Source of the DNA: Nocardioides coralli
GTDB taxonomy: Bacteria > Actinomycetota > Actinomycetes > Propionibacteriales > Nocardioidaceae
DNA length: 64,000 bases
NCBI RefSeq assembly: GCF_019880385.1
Contig: NZ_CP082273.1
Span: 186,001 to 250,000, forward strand
Direction: 5' to 3'
Position 1 is the stretch's first letter. Each line of letters begins with the position of its first letter. Of the stretch, positions 40,104-48,809 are shown one piece after another. The notes beneath the pieces are model-generated. The model made no database searches, was not told the DNA's origin, and saw nothing but the letters and a program-made list of their open reading frames with translations. The position numbers and the translations under genes are program-made.

Positions 40104-40727
40104 GTGACGAGTGACGTCTGGTCGATGGTGCACGCCGAGCGGGCGGCACTGGTCCAGGACCTGGCGGGCCTGCCCGCCGAGGCCTGGGAGCACGCGTCGC
40201 TGTGCGACGGCTGGACGGTGCACGACGTGGTCGCGCACCTGGTCGACACCGCCCGCACCACGCGCATCGGGTTCGTGGCCGGGCTGGTGCGGTCGCGCTT
40301 CGACTTCGACGCGCAGAACGCGCGCGGCGTACGCCGGGCACGCGGTCGGACGCCGGAGGAGACGCTGGCGCGGCTCCGACGGGTCGCGACCCGGACCACG
40401 ACGCCGCCGGCGCCCCTGGACAGCCGCCTGGTCGAGGAGGTGGTGCACGGCGAGGACATCCGACGGCCGCTGGGGCTCGTGCGCGACTACCCGGAGGTGG
40501 CGGTGTCGCGCGCCCTGCGTCACCAGGCGGGGGTCACCGCGGCCTTCGGCGGTGCCAAGGAGCTGGTGGCCCGGGTGCGGTTCGTGGCCGACGACACCGG
40601 GCTCGCCGTCGGGACCGGTCCCGAGGTGCAGGGTCCGCTGCTGTCGCTCCTCCTCGCGGCCTGTGGTCGCAGGGCGGCTCTGGACGACCTCCGTGGACCC
40701 GGCCTCCCGCTGGTGGCGAGCGCCTGA
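40104..40727 (+). CDS. Maleylpyruvate isomerase-type mycothiol-dependent protein (DinB-like)
   Basis: A 207-residue protein of the MDMPI_N/DinB superfamily. The N-terminal four-helix bundle has the metal triad: His in CDGWTVHDVVAHLVD and the Glu/His pair in VEEVVHGEDI. These enzymes use mycothiol for isomerisation or detoxification; the substrate is unknown. GTG 40104 follows GAGGAGGAC at good spacing; an upstream ATG at 40029 would add 25 residues without a site. Its 3' end meets the metallophosphoesterase ten bases away. Confidence 0.8.
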   Translation: MTSDVWSMVHAERAALVQDLAGLPAEAWEHASLCDGWTVHDVVAHLVDTARTTRIGFVAGLVRSRFDFDAQNARGVRRARGRTPEETLARLRRVATRTTTPPAPLDSRLVEEVVHGEDIRRPLGLVRDYPEVAVSRALRHQAGVTAAFGGAKELVARVRFVADDTGLAVGTGPEVQGPLLSLLLAACGRRAALDDLRGPGLPLVASA

Positions 40728-40737
40728 CCCCGGTCGC

Positions 40738-41655
40738 TCAGCCCCGGGGCGTCAGCGTGAGCAGCGTGGCCTCCGGCCGGCACGCCACCCTGATCTGAGC
40801 GTAGGGCGAGGTGCCGAGGCCGGCTGACACGTGCAGCCACAGCGACCCGGGGTCTCCGTCGACGGAGTCGGCCGGGTGGCGGGAGAGGCCCCGGGCCCGG
40901 GCCGGCTCGAGGTCGCAGTTGGTCGTCAGCGCACCCACTCCGGGCACCCGGACCTGCCCGCCGTGGGTGTGACCGGCGAAGACCGCGTCGTACCCGTCCC
41001 GGGCGAACTGGTCGAGGACGCGCAGGTACGGCGCGTGGGCGACCGCGACCCGGACGTCCGCGTCGTCCGGGGCCGGTCCGGCGACCTCGTCGAGCCGGTC
41101 GTAGTCGAGGTGGGGGTCGTCGACCCCCGCAAAGGCGAACGACGTGTCGCCCACGGTGAGGCGACCGTGCCGGTTGGTCAGGTCGAGCCAGCCGGACCCG
41201 CTGAGGGCGGCACGCAGCTCGTCGTAGGGGAGCGGCGCGCTGTCGGTGTGGCGCTCCCCGTCGTCGGGGAGCAGGTAGCGGACCGGGTTGCGCAGGGTCG
41301 GCGAGAAGTAGTCGTTGGAGCCGAACACGAACACCCCCGGCACCTCGACCAGCGGACCCAGGGCGTCCAGCAGTGCCGGGACCGCCTCCGGGTGCGCGAT
41401 GTTGTCACCGGTGTCCACGACCAGGTCGGGCTCCAGGTCCGCGAGACCCGTCAGCCACTCCTGCTTCCGGCGCTGTCGGGGCGTCAGGTGGAGGTCGCTG
41501 AGGTGGAGCACGCGCAGCGGCCGGTGGCCGGGGGGCAGCAACGGCACCGTGACCTCGCGCAGCGTGAACCACCGGGTCTCGGCGACGGCGTACCCGGTGA
41601 CGGCGGCGCCGCTCGCCACCGCCGACAGCAGCAGGGGTGCGAGGACGGAGGGCAT
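40738..41655 (-). CDS. Metallophosphoesterase (Rv3683-like)
   Basis: Calcineurin-like phosphoesterase of 305 residues. N-terminal hydrophobic anchor LAPLLLSAVASGAAVTGYAV, then metal motifs SDLH, VVDTGDN, FGSND (variant of GNHD), AHAP and GHTHGGQ. The group includes YkuE and UDP-2,3-diacylglucosamine hydrolase relatives. In mycobacteria the homologue is next to ponA2. Its ATG 41655 is divergent from gatB-like by 26 bases. The substrate is unknown; a cell-envelope lipid or nucleotide is plausible. Confidence 0.88.
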   Translation of the reverse strand: MPSVLAPLLLSAVASGAAVTGYAVAETRWFTLREVTVPLLPPGHRPLRVLHLSDLHLTPRQRRKQEWLTGLADLEPDLVVDTGDNIAHPEAVPALLDALGPLVEVPGVFVFGSNDYFSPTLRNPVRYLLPDDGERHTDSAPLPYDELRAALSGSGWLDLTNRHGRLTVGDTSFAFAGVDDPHLDYDRLDEVAGPAPDDADVRVAVAHAPYLRVLDQFARDGYDAVFAGHTHGGQVRVPGVGALTTNCDLEPARARGLSRHPADSVDGDPGSLWLHVSAGLGTSPYAQIRVACRPEATLLTLTPRG

Positions 41656-41681
41656 GGGGCAAGGCTGTCACAATGACGCGC

Positions 41682-42146
41682 ATGAGTGCTCTCAAGGACC
41701 GGCTCCGGCAGGACCTGACCACCGCCATGAAGTCCCGGGACGAGGTGCGGTCGTCGACCCTGCGCATGGTCCTCACGGCCATCACCAACGCCGAGGTCTC
41801 GGGCAAGGAGGCCCGCCAGCTCAGCGACGACGACGTGATCGGGGTGCTGTCGACCGAGGCCAAGAAGCGTCGGGAGGCGGCCCAGGCCTTCGACGAGGGC
41901 GGCCGCGCGGAGATGGCCGAGAAGGAGCGTGCGGAGGCCGCGGTGATCGCGGACTACCTGCCCGAGCAGCTCGGCGAGGACGAGATCGCCGGCCTGGTCC
42001 GCGACGCCATCGAGCAGACCGGGGCGGCCGCCGACGGCATGCGCGGCATGGGCAAGGTGATGGGCGTCGTCACCGCCCAGACCAAGGGTCGTGCCGACGG
42101 CGCCGTCGTCGCCGCAGAGGTACGCCGCCAGCTCGGCGGGTCCTGA
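41682..42146 (+). CDS. GatB/YqeY-domain protein
   Basis: A 154-residue protein of the GatB/YqeY family, related to the tail of the tRNA amidotransferase GatB. Features include LKDRLRQDLTTAMKSRDEV, STLRMVLTAITNAEV and the C-terminal GKVMGVVTAQTKGRADG. The role of free YqeY is not settled. ATG 41682 lies seven bases after CACAAT; ATG 41673 is an alternative. It converges on the PBP gene. Confidence 0.88.
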   Translation: MSALKDRLRQDLTTAMKSRDEVRSSTLRMVLTAITNAEVSGKEARQLSDDDVIGVLSTEAKKRREAAQAFDEGGRAEMAEKERAEAAVIADYLPEQLGEDEIAGLVRDAIEQTGAAADGMRGMGKVMGVVTAQTKGRADGAVVAAEVRRQLGGS

Positions 42147-42161
42147 GACGACCGGGTCGCG

Positions 42162-44567
42162 CTAGTCGCGGTCGCCGCCGCCACCGGGCCGGCCGCCGCC
42201 GTTCCCGTTGCCGTTGCCGTTGTTCCCGCCGCCGCCGCCGTTGTTGCCGCCGCCGTTGTTGTTGCCGCCACCGTTGTTGCTGGGCGGGGGCGGCTGGTAG
42301 CCGTTGGAGATGTAGAGGGTGACCGGGGCGCCGTCGTAGTAGGACTCGCCGCTCCCCGGGTCGGTGAAGGCGACCGTCCCTGCGGGGTAGCCGGAGTTGG
42401 CCTCGGGCCCGACGATCGCCGTGAAGCCGGCGTTCTCGAGCATCTGTCGCGCGGCCTCGACCGACATGCCGCCGACCGAGGGGACGGTGTTGGACTGCCC
42501 CAGCAGCGCTGAGGTGTTGGGGTTCACGAAGCTCTCGTCATCGAGGTACTGCTGGATGACCCGCATCGCCTGTCCCCACATCGGTCCGGCGAAGCCGGAG
42601 CCCGACGCCGTGGCCACGTAGGACCCGCCGACGGTCTGCCCCGCGAGCGGGATCGGCTGGCCCTGGCGGTTGGCACCCGCGATCATCGCCGACGTGGACA
42701 GGTTGGGGGTGTAGCCCACGAACCAGACCGCCTTGCCGTCCTGGGTCGTGCCCGTCTTGCCGGCGTCGTCCTGGTTGATGGTGATGTTCTGGCCGAAGCC
42801 ACCCGGGGCGAGCACCCCGGCCAGGATGTCGTTGACGGTGTCGGCGACGGCGTTGTCGAGCACCTGGGTGCAGCTCGGCTGGTACTCCTTGAGCATGTTG
42901 CCGCGGGCGTCCTCGATCGCGCGCACCGGCTGGGAGTCGCAGTGCTTGCCGCGCGCGGCGAACGTCGCGTAGGCCTCGGCCATCTCCAGCGGGCTGACGT
43001 CGGCGACACCGAGGGTGAACGACGGGACCCGCTCGGTCTCGGGGTTGCGCAGCACCACGCCCATCTGCTTGGCCAGCCGGTAGGGCTCGCACAGGCCGGT
43101 GAGCAGCTCGAGGTTGGCGAAGAAGGTGTTCACCGACAGCTGCGTGCCGCGGTAGAGGTCGAAGGTGCCGCCCTTGCCGTCGTAGTTGCGCGGGTCCCAC
43201 ACGTCGGTGCTGGCGAACTGGCCACCGCACGTGCGGTAGCGGCTCATCGGGATGTTCTCCTGCGCCGGGACGTTGAGGGAGTAGCTCGGCGGCACGCCCT
43301 GCTTGAGCGCCTGCGCGAGCACGAACGCCTTGAACGTCGAGCCGGGCTGGAACCCGTTGGAGTCGCCGTACTCCTGCGGCACGACGTAGTTGAGGAACGT
43401 CTGGCCGGCCGACTTGTCGCGTCCCATGGGGCGGGACTGGGCCAGCGCCCGCACCTCGCCGGACCCCGGCTCGACCATCGCCAGCGCCCCGATGGCGAAG
43501 TCGGTCGGGTAGACCGCGTCGGCGACGGCCTTGTCGGCCGCCTGCTGGAAGCGCAGGTCGATCGTGGTGCGGATCGTGAGGCCGCCGGTGCGGAGCAGCT
43601 GCTTGCGGTCCTCCTTGGACTTGCCGAGCGAGGAGTCGGCCATCAGGTAGTTGATGACGTAGTCGCAGAAGAACGGGGCCCGCGAGTTGACGCAGCCGTT
43701 GTCGCTGGGCTGGACGTCGAGGCCCAGCCCCTGCTGCTTGGTCTTCTCGGCCTTCTTCTCCGGGATGACGTTGAGCTGGGCCATCCGGTCGATCACGACG
43801 TTGCGACGCTCGAGGGCCGCGTCGGGGGAGTTGGTCGGGTCGAGCCCGGTGGGGTTCTTGACGATGCCCGCCAGCAGCGCCGACTCCCGGAGGTTCAGCT
43901 CCTTGGCGTTCTTGTCGAAGTAGTGACGGGCGGCGGACTGGATGCCGTAGGCGCCGTCACCGAAGTAGGCCAGGTTGAGGTAGCGCTCGAGGATCCAGTC
44001 CTTGGAGTACTGCTCCTCGAAGGCGATGGCGTAGCGGAGCTCGCGGATCTTGCGGGCCACCGTGTCGTCGGTGGCCGCCGCGCGCTCCGCCCGGTTGTCG
44101 GCCTGGCTGACGAGCGTCAGCTTGACCATCTGCTGGGTGATCGAGGAGCCACCCTGGACGACCCCGCCCTGGGCCTGGTTGGTCACGAACGCGCGGAGCG
44201 TCCCCTTGAGGTCGAGGGCCCCGTGCTCGTAGAACCGGTAGTCCTCGATGGCCACGATGGCCTTCACCATGGTCCGCGAGATCTGGTTGAGCGAGACGTT
44301 GACGCGGTTCTCGTCGTAGAGGGAGGCGACCAGGTTGCCCTCGCCGTCGACGATGCGGGTCTTCTGGGCGAGCGGCTCGACCGTCAGCTCCGTCGGGAGG
44401 CTGTCCATGTTGCGCGCCACGTCGCGCGCGGCGATGCCCACGAGGCCGGCGAAGGGGATCGCGAGGCCGGCCACGACGACACCCATGACGGCAGCAACGG
44501 CCGCCATCACGCCCAGGTGGGACAGGACGCGGCGCGGCGACAGCCGCTCCCAGGGAGGTACGGACAT
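42162..44567 (-). CDS. ponA2: Bifunctional penicillin-binding protein with PASTA domain (PonA2-like)
   Basis: Class A PBP of 801 residues that polymerises and cross-links peptidoglycan. One membrane helix (MAAVAAVMGVVVAGLAIPFAG), GT51 domain (AIEDYRFYEHGALDLKG; GGSSITQQMVK), transpeptidase motifs GSTFK, SVN and KTGTT, then one PASTA domain (VPSVGGMSVEAARQMLENAG). The tail is a Gly/Asn-rich stretch. ATG 44567 is preferred to GTG 44576 because TATCGT (44575-44580) ends seven bases before it. The neighbours match M. tuberculosis ponA2, which helps survival under acid and oxidative stress. Confidence 0.94.
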   Translation of the reverse strand: MSVPPWERLSPRRVLSHLGVMAAVAAVMGVVVAGLAIPFAGLVGIAARDVARNMDSLPTELTVEPLAQKTRIVDGEGNLVASLYDENRVNVSLNQISRTMVKAIVAIEDYRFYEHGALDLKGTLRAFVTNQAQGGVVQGGSSITQQMVKLTLVSQADNRAERAAATDDTVARKIRELRYAIAFEEQYSKDWILERYLNLAYFGDGAYGIQSAARHYFDKNAKELNLRESALLAGIVKNPTGLDPTNSPDAALERRNVVIDRMAQLNVIPEKKAEKTKQQGLGLDVQPSDNGCVNSRAPFFCDYVINYLMADSSLGKSKEDRKQLLRTGGLTIRTTIDLRFQQAADKAVADAVYPTDFAIGALAMVEPGSGEVRALAQSRPMGRDKSAGQTFLNYVVPQEYGDSNGFQPGSTFKAFVLAQALKQGVPPSYSLNVPAQENIPMSRYRTCGGQFASTDVWDPRNYDGKGGTFDLYRGTQLSVNTFFANLELLTGLCEPYRLAKQMGVVLRNPETERVPSFTLGVADVSPLEMAEAYATFAARGKHCDSQPVRAIEDARGNMLKEYQPSCTQVLDNAVADTVNDILAGVLAPGGFGQNITINQDDAGKTGTTQDGKAVWFVGYTPNLSTSAMIAGANRQGQPIPLAGQTVGGSYVATASGSGFAGPMWGQAMRVIQQYLDDESFVNPNTSALLGQSNTVPSVGGMSVEAARQMLENAGFTAIVGPEANSGYPAGTVAFTDPGSGESYYDGAPVTLYISNGYQPPPPSNNGGGNNNGGGNNGGGGGNNGNGNGNGGGRPGGGGDRD
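42172..42290 (-). repeat. Gly/Asn-rich low-complexity tail of the PBP
   Basis: Short GGC/AAC codon runs (CCGCCGTTGTT-type on the plus strand) encode alternating NN and GGG units after the PASTA domain, about 35 residues. This is probably a flexible wall-spanning tail and could vary in length. Confidence 0.7.
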
Positions 44568-44574
44568 GCGCTCC

Positions 44575-44580
44575 ACGATA
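44575..44580 (-). promoter_or_regulatory. -10 box of the PonA2-like gene
   Basis: TATCGT on the minus strand ends seven bases before ATG 44567, consistent with a leaderless transcript. Confidence 0.4.
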
Positions 44581-44684
44581 ACCGGGCGTCCTACGCCCGG
44601 CCATTTCCTGAGCCATCGGAACTAGTCACTTCGGGCTACTCAACTTGGGTCCAACGAGCCTGTCGGCACGGCACGCCGTTTACG

Positions 44685-44690
44685 TACCTT
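44685..44690 (+). promoter_or_regulatory. whiB4: Possible -10 box of whiB4
   Basis: TACCTT in the divergent region leaves a leader of about 60 bases with two near-copies of ATGTCATGGGGAC-type text before the GGGGAC ribosome site. No confident -35. Confidence 0.3.
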
Positions 44691-44755
44691 TCTCTGGCGG
44701 GATCGACTCGGGATGTCATGGGGACTCCCGATCCCGGGACGGATGTGGGGACGTC

Positions 44756-45043
44756 ATGTGGATTGAAGACTGGGCGCCGTCGGCGGCGTGCCGACAGGCT
44801 CAACCGGACGCACTCTTCGTGCGAGGTGCCGAGCAGAACAAGGCCAAGCTGGTGTGCAAGGGCTGCCCCGTGCGCACCGAGTGCCTCGCCGAGGCCCTCG
44901 ACAACCAGATCGAGTGGGGCGTGTGGGGAGGCATGACCGAGCGTGAGCGCCGGGCCCTGCTCCGCCGTCGGCCGAACGCCTCCTGGCGGGCCGTGCTCGA
45001 GAGCGCCCGCAACGCGCAGACCGCCGGCTCCGCCGCCGTCTGA
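44756..45043 (+). CDS. whiB4: WhiB4-type iron-sulfur transcriptional regulator
   Basis: WhiB-family protein of 95 residues with four [4Fe-4S] cysteines: Cys12, Cys34, Cys37 and Cys43 (ACRQ; CKGCPVRTEC). GVWGG at 55-59 and the basic C-terminus ERRALLRRRPN bind sigma factor and DNA. ALFVRGAEQNKAKLVC resembles mycobacterial WhiB4, and the gene is divergent from ponA2 exactly as there. WhiB4 is an O2-sensitive redox sensor. ATG 44756 has GGGGAC upstream. Confidence 0.9.
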   Translation: MWIEDWAPSAACRQAQPDALFVRGAEQNKAKLVCKGCPVRTECLAEALDNQIEWGVWGGMTERERRALLRRRPNASWRAVLESARNAQTAGSAAV

Positions 45044-45046
45044 CCG

Positions 45047-46222
45047 CTAGCCGCTCGCCAGCAGCTCGCCGATCCGGCGCAGGCCGGTGAGGTCGTGGAC
45101 GTCGCCGGCGAGGGCCGGCACCACGGCGGTCGGCACGTCCGGGTGGGCCGCGGCGAACCGCGAGCGGAGCTGTCGCTCCCGCTCGACGAGCCGTACCCGG
45201 TCGGCGTGCAGCCGCAGCAGCCCGGAGGTCAGCCCGCTGCCGTTGCGCGACTCCAGCCGAGCAGCCGCGGCCATCGCCTCGTCGGCCGAGAGGTCGTCGC
45301 GGGTGGACGGGCCGGCCCGGTTGACGACCAGCCCCGACAGCGGCATGCGGTCCTCGCTGAGCCGTTCGACGAAGTACGCCGCCTCGCGGAGCGCGTCGGG
45401 CTCCGGTGCCGCCACGACGAGGAAGGCGGTCTCGTCGTCCTGGAGCAACGTGAAAGTCTGCTGCGCGCGCTGGCGGAACCCGCCGAAGAGCGTGTCGAAG
45501 GCCGCCACGAAGGTCTGCATGTCGCGCAGCACCTGAGCCCCGATGACCCGCGTCAACGCGTTGGTGACCAGCCCCACCCCCGCCGTCATCAGCTTGGCCG
45601 GCCCCTTGGCGGGCGCGAGCAGCAGCTTGATGAATCGCCCGTCGAGGAAGCGCGAGAGCCGCTCGGGGGCGTCGAGGAAGTCGAGGGCCGAGCGCGACGG
45701 CGGGGTGTCCACCACGATGAGGTCGTAGCTGCCGTCCTGCTGGGCCTGCCGGCGGATCTGGCCGAGCTTCTCCATCGCCATGTACTCCTGGGTGCCCGCG
45801 AAGGAGCTGGAGAGGGCGACGTAGAACGGGTTGCCGAGGATCTGCTGCGCCTTCTCCGGCGTGGCCTGGCTCTCCACCACCTCGTCGAAGGTGCGCTTCA
45901 TGTCGAGCATCATGGCGTCGAGCGACCCGCCGCCCTCGACGCCCGCGACCGGCCGGGGGGTATTGTCCAGCTCCTCGATGCCCATCGACTGGGCCAGTCG
46001 TCGGGCCGGGTCGATGGTCAGGACCACCACGCGCCGGCCCCGCTCGGCGGCGCGGAGGGCCAGTGCCGCGGACGTCGTGGTCTTCCCCACACCGCCGGAG
46101 CCGCAGCAGACGATGATCCGCGTGCCCTGGTCGTCGAGCAGCTCGTCGACCGAGAGCACCGGCGCCCGGCCGGCGTGCCCGGCGAGGGGCCCGACGCGGG
46201 GACGTGAGGTCGTGCGACTCAT
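45047..46222 (-). CDS. ArsA-family ATPase (Rv3680-like)
   Basis: Soluble P-loop ATPase of 391 residues. Deviant Walker A GSGGVGKTTTSAALAL (near 40-55), VVLTIDPARRLAQSMG, switch DTPPSRSALDFLD. ArsA/GET3 proteins deliver anions or tail-anchored proteins; the mycobacterial Rv3679-Rv3680 pair forms a complex linked to growth on glycerol and to stress. It overlaps the upstream gene by four bases (ATGA), so both subunits are made together. No arsenite pump gene is nearby. Confidence 0.88.
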   Translation of the reverse strand: MSRTTSRPRVGPLAGHAGRAPVLSVDELLDDQGTRIIVCCGSGGVGKTTTSAALALRAAERGRRVVVLTIDPARRLAQSMGIEELDNTPRPVAGVEGGGSLDAMMLDMKRTFDEVVESQATPEKAQQILGNPFYVALSSSFAGTQEYMAMEKLGQIRRQAQQDGSYDLIVVDTPPSRSALDFLDAPERLSRFLDGRFIKLLLAPAKGPAKLMTAGVGLVTNALTRVIGAQVLRDMQTFVAAFDTLFGGFRQRAQQTFTLLQDDETAFLVVAAPEPDALREAAYFVERLSEDRMPLSGLVVNRAGPSTRDDLSADEAMAAAARLESRNGSGLTSGLLRLHADRVRLVERERQLRSRFAAAHPDVPTAVVPALAGDVHDLTGLRRIGELLASG

Positions 46223-47223
46223 GCCATCCCCTGTTCCTTGAGGGCCTCGGCGAGCTCGTAGAGGCCGCCCAGGTCGGCGCCACCGGACAGTCGCGGCAGC
46301 TCTGCGACCGGCACCCCGAGCCCGGCCACGACGGCGCGCTGGGAGTCCTCGAGCGCACGGCGCTCCGCATGGTCCCGCGCCTCGCCCAGCAGCCCCGCGA
46401 CCAGCTCGTCGTCGGCCTCGATGCCGACGGACTTGAGGTCGGCCGCGACCGCGGCCGCGTCGACGGTGCCCTCGCGAGCCGCCGCCAGGTCCCGGGGGCC
46501 GAGGTCCTGGGGGCGCACCATGTTGACCACCACCGACCCCACCGGGAGGCCGGCCTCACGCAGCTCGTCGATGCCGTCGGCCGTCTCCTGGACCGGCATC
46601 TCCTCCAGCACCGTCACCAGGTGGATCGCGGTGCGGGGGGACCGGAAGAGCGCCATCACGTTGTCGGCCTGGGACCGGATGGGGCCGACCTTGGCCAGGC
46701 CCGCCAGCTCGCTGTTGACCCCGAGGAACCGGGCGATGCGACCGGTCGGCGGCGCGTCGAGCACCACGGCGTCGTAGGCCCGGGTCGACTTGCCCTTCCG
46801 GCGCATCTTGGTCGCCTCGAACACCTTCCCCGTGAGCAGCACGTCCCGGACACCGGGCGCGAGCGTGGTCGCGAACTCCACGACCCCGAACCGGTCGAGG
46901 GCGCGGCCGGCCCGGCCGAGCCGGTAGTACATGGCGAGGTACTCGAGCAGGGCCGACTCGGGATCGATGTGGAGCGCGTGGACCGTGCCGGGCACCCCGT
47001 CGTCCCCGAGACCCGTCGCGATCTTGCGCTCCTCGTAGGGGAGCGGGTCCACGTCGAAGAGCCGGGCGATGCCCTGCCGGCCCTCGACCTCGCAGAGGAG
47101 CACGTCCTTGCCGGCGCTGGCCAGCGCGAGGGCCAGCGCCGCCGCGACGGTGGTCTTGCCGGTGCCGCCCTTCCCGGTCACCACGTGCAGGCGCACGGGT
47201 GACGCGGGGGAATCGCCTGCCAT
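46219..47223 (-). CDS. ArsA-family ATPase (Rv3679-like)
   Basis: Partner ATPase of 334 residues, first in the operon. Deviant Walker A TGKGGTGKTTVAAALALAL (residues 16-34), CEVEGRQGIARLFD, and VVLDAPPTGRIARFLG as switch. It probably forms a hetero-complex with the next gene product. ATG 47223 lies six bases after TAGGCT, giving a leaderless mRNA. Confidence 0.88.
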   Translation of the reverse strand: MAGDSPASPVRLHVVTGKGGTGKTTVAAALALALASAGKDVLLCEVEGRQGIARLFDVDPLPYEERKIATGLGDDGVPGTVHALHIDPESALLEYLAMYYRLGRAGRALDRFGVVEFATTLAPGVRDVLLTGKVFEATKMRRKGKSTRAYDAVVLDAPPTGRIARFLGVNSELAGLAKVGPIRSQADNVMALFRSPRTAIHLVTVLEEMPVQETADGIDELREAGLPVGSVVVNMVRPQDLGPRDLAAAREGTVDAAAVAADLKSVGIEADDELVAGLLGEARDHAERRALEDSQRAVVAGLGVPVAELPRLSGGADLGGLYELAEALKEQGMA

Positions 47224-47229
47224 GGCGCG

Positions 47230-47235
47230 AGCCTA
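47230..47235 (-). promoter_or_regulatory. -10 box of the ArsA pair
   Basis: TAGGCT on the minus strand, six bases before ATG 47223, no ribosome site. Confidence 0.5.
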
Positions 47236-47340
47236 GTCAGGAGGTGTCTGCGGGACACGCCTCGCCGGCGACGGGGTGTGGCCGGGGCACGTGGAGGGCG
47301 GTCGGAGGACGTGGCAGGATCCGTCCGGGAGGTGACCCAC

Positions 47341-48141
47341 GTGGACAAGGTGGTCTCGTCGGCAGCCGAAGCGGTGGCCGACATCAACGACGGAGCGACC
47401 CTGGCGGTCGGCGGTTTCGGGCTGTGCGGCATCCCGTCGGTGCTGATCGACGCGATCCTGGAGTCGGGGGCGACAGACCTCGAGGCGGTCTCCAACAACT
47501 GCGGTGTCGACGAGTGGGGGCTGGGCCGGCTGCTGATGGCCAAGCGGCTGCGGCGGATGGTGTCGTCGTACGTCGGCGAGAACAAGGAGTTCGCCCGGCA
47601 GTACCTCCACGGTGAGCTCGAGGTCGAGCTGACCCCGCAGGGAACCCTCGCCGAGCGGATGCGTGCCGGCGGCTCCGGCATCCCGGCGTTCTTCACCGCC
47701 ACCGGTGGCGGCACCCAGGTGGCCGAGGGTGGCCTGCCCTGGAAGTACGACACCGAGGGCAACGTCGTCGTCTCCTCCCCGGCCAAGGAGACCCGGATGT
47801 TCGGGGACCGCGAGTACGTCCTGGAGGAGGCGATCGTCGCCGACTTCGGCCTGGTGCGCGCCTGGAAGGGCGACCGGCACGGCAACCTCGTCTACCGGGA
47901 GTCGGCCCAGAACTTCAACCCGCTCGCCGCGATGTGCGGTCGGCTCACCATCGCCGAGGTCGAGGAGCTCGTCGAGCCCGGTGAGCTCGACCCGGCCCAG
48001 GTGCACACCCCCGGGGTGTTCGTGCAGCGCGTCGTCGCGCTCACCCCCGAGCAGGCGGCCGACAAGCGGATCGAGAAGCGCACGGTGCGGCCCCGCGGGG
48101 GCGACGATGCGCAGAAGGTCGAGAAGGAGGGAGACGTCTGA
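47341..48141 (+). CDS. 3-oxoacid CoA-transferase subunit A
   Basis: Alpha subunit (266 residues) of a succinyl-CoA:3-oxoacid-type CoA-transferase, which moves CoA between succinyl-CoA and acetoacetate or a related acid. Glycine-rich CoA site [18 protein letters not shown], then [16 protein letters not shown] and [15 protein letters not shown] 47341 follows GGGAGGTGA. It ends in TGATG with the beta subunit. The acid used (acetoacetate or 3-oxoadipate) cannot be told apart. Confidence 0.93.
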   Translation: MDKVVSSAAEAVADINDGATLAVGGFGLCGIPSVLIDAILESGATDLEAVSNNCGVDEWGLGRLLMAKRLRRMVSSYVGENKEFARQYLHGELEVELTPQGTLAERMRAGGSGIPAFFTATGGGTQVAEGGLPWKYDTEGNVVVSSPAKETRMFGDREYVLEEAIVADFGLVRAWKGDRHGNLVYRESAQNFNPLAAMCGRLTIAEVEELVEPGELDPAQVHTPGVFVQRVVALTPEQAADKRIEKRTVRPRGGDDAQKVEKEGDV

Positions 48142-48767
48142 TGCCCTGGTCCCGCGAGGAGATGGCCGCACGCGCGGCCTCCGAGCTCACCGACGGTTCC
48201 TACGTCAACCTCGGCATCGGTCTGCCGACGCTGGTGCCCAACTACGTGGCCGACGACGTCGAGCTGGTGCTCCAGTCCGAGAACGGCATCCTCGGGGTCG
48301 GCGCCTACCCGCTCGAGGGTGAGGAGGACCCCGACCTCATCAACGCCGGCAAGGAGACCGTGACCCTGCGCAAGGGCGCCTCCTTCTTCGACTCCGCCAC
48401 CTCCTTCGGGATGATCCGCGGCGGCAAGATCGACGCGGCGATCCTCGGCGCGATGCAGGTCTCCAAGGACGGCGACATCGCCAACTGGATGATCCCCGGC
48501 AAGATGGTCAAGGGCATGGGCGGCGCCATGGACCTCGTCCACGGCGCCAAGCGGGTCATCGTGCTGATGGAGCACGTCGCCAAGGACGGCTCGCTGAAGA
48601 TCCTGGACGAGTGCTCGCTGCCCTACACCGGCAAGCGGGTGGTGCAGCGGATCATCACCGACCTCGCCGTCATCGACGTCACCCCCGAAGGGCTGAAGCT
48701 CGTCGAGTGCGCTCCCGGCGTCACCGAGGACGAGGTGCGGGAGAAGACCGAGCCCGAGCTCGTCTGA
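48141..48767 (+). CDS. 3-oxoacid CoA-transferase subunit B
   Basis: Beta subunit of 208 residues holding the catalytic Glu47 in [11 protein letters not shown], which forms the CoA thioester. Also [16 protein letters not shown] at the start and [18 protein letters not shown]. Coupled to subunit A by a one-base overlap. A 13-base-pair hairpin closes the operon. Confidence 0.94.
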   Translation: MPWSREEMAARAASELTDGSYVNLGIGLPTLVPNYVADDVELVLQSENGILGVGAYPLEGEEDPDLINAGKETVTLRKGASFFDSATSFGMIRGGKIDAAILGAMQVSKDGDIANWMIPGKMVKGMGGAMDLVHGAKRVIVLMEHVAKDGSLKILDECSLPYTGKRVVQRIITDLAVIDVTPEGLKLVECAPGVTEDEVREKTEPELV

Positions 48768-48768
48768 C

Positions 48769-48796
48769 GTCATGGCCCGGGCACCCGGGCCATGAC
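48769..48796 (+). terminator. Terminator of the CoA-transferase operon
   Basis: GTCATGGCCCGGG and CCCGGGCCATGAC are perfect inverted arms separated by CA. It ends two bases before the -10 box of the next gene, so it fills that promoter's spacer and -35 region. Confidence 0.75.
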
Positions 48797-48797
48797 C

Positions 48798-48803
48798 TAG
48801 CCT
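48798..48803 (+). promoter_or_regulatory. -10 box of leaderless MFS gene
   Basis: TAGCCT ends six bases before GTG 48810. The -35 region lies inside the terminator hairpin. Confidence 0.5.
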
Positions 48804-48809
48804 CCTCCG

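Noticed and set aside
42172..42290. CRISPR-like or intergenic repeat array
   Set aside because: The repetition is coding: Gly/Asn codons at the PBP C-terminus. No regular repeat-spacer structure occurs anywhere in the window.
45047..47223. Arsenic resistance operon
   Set aside because: Only ArsA-type ATPases are present; no ArsB/ACR3 pump, ArsC or ArsR. The pair matches the Rv3679-Rv3680 complex.
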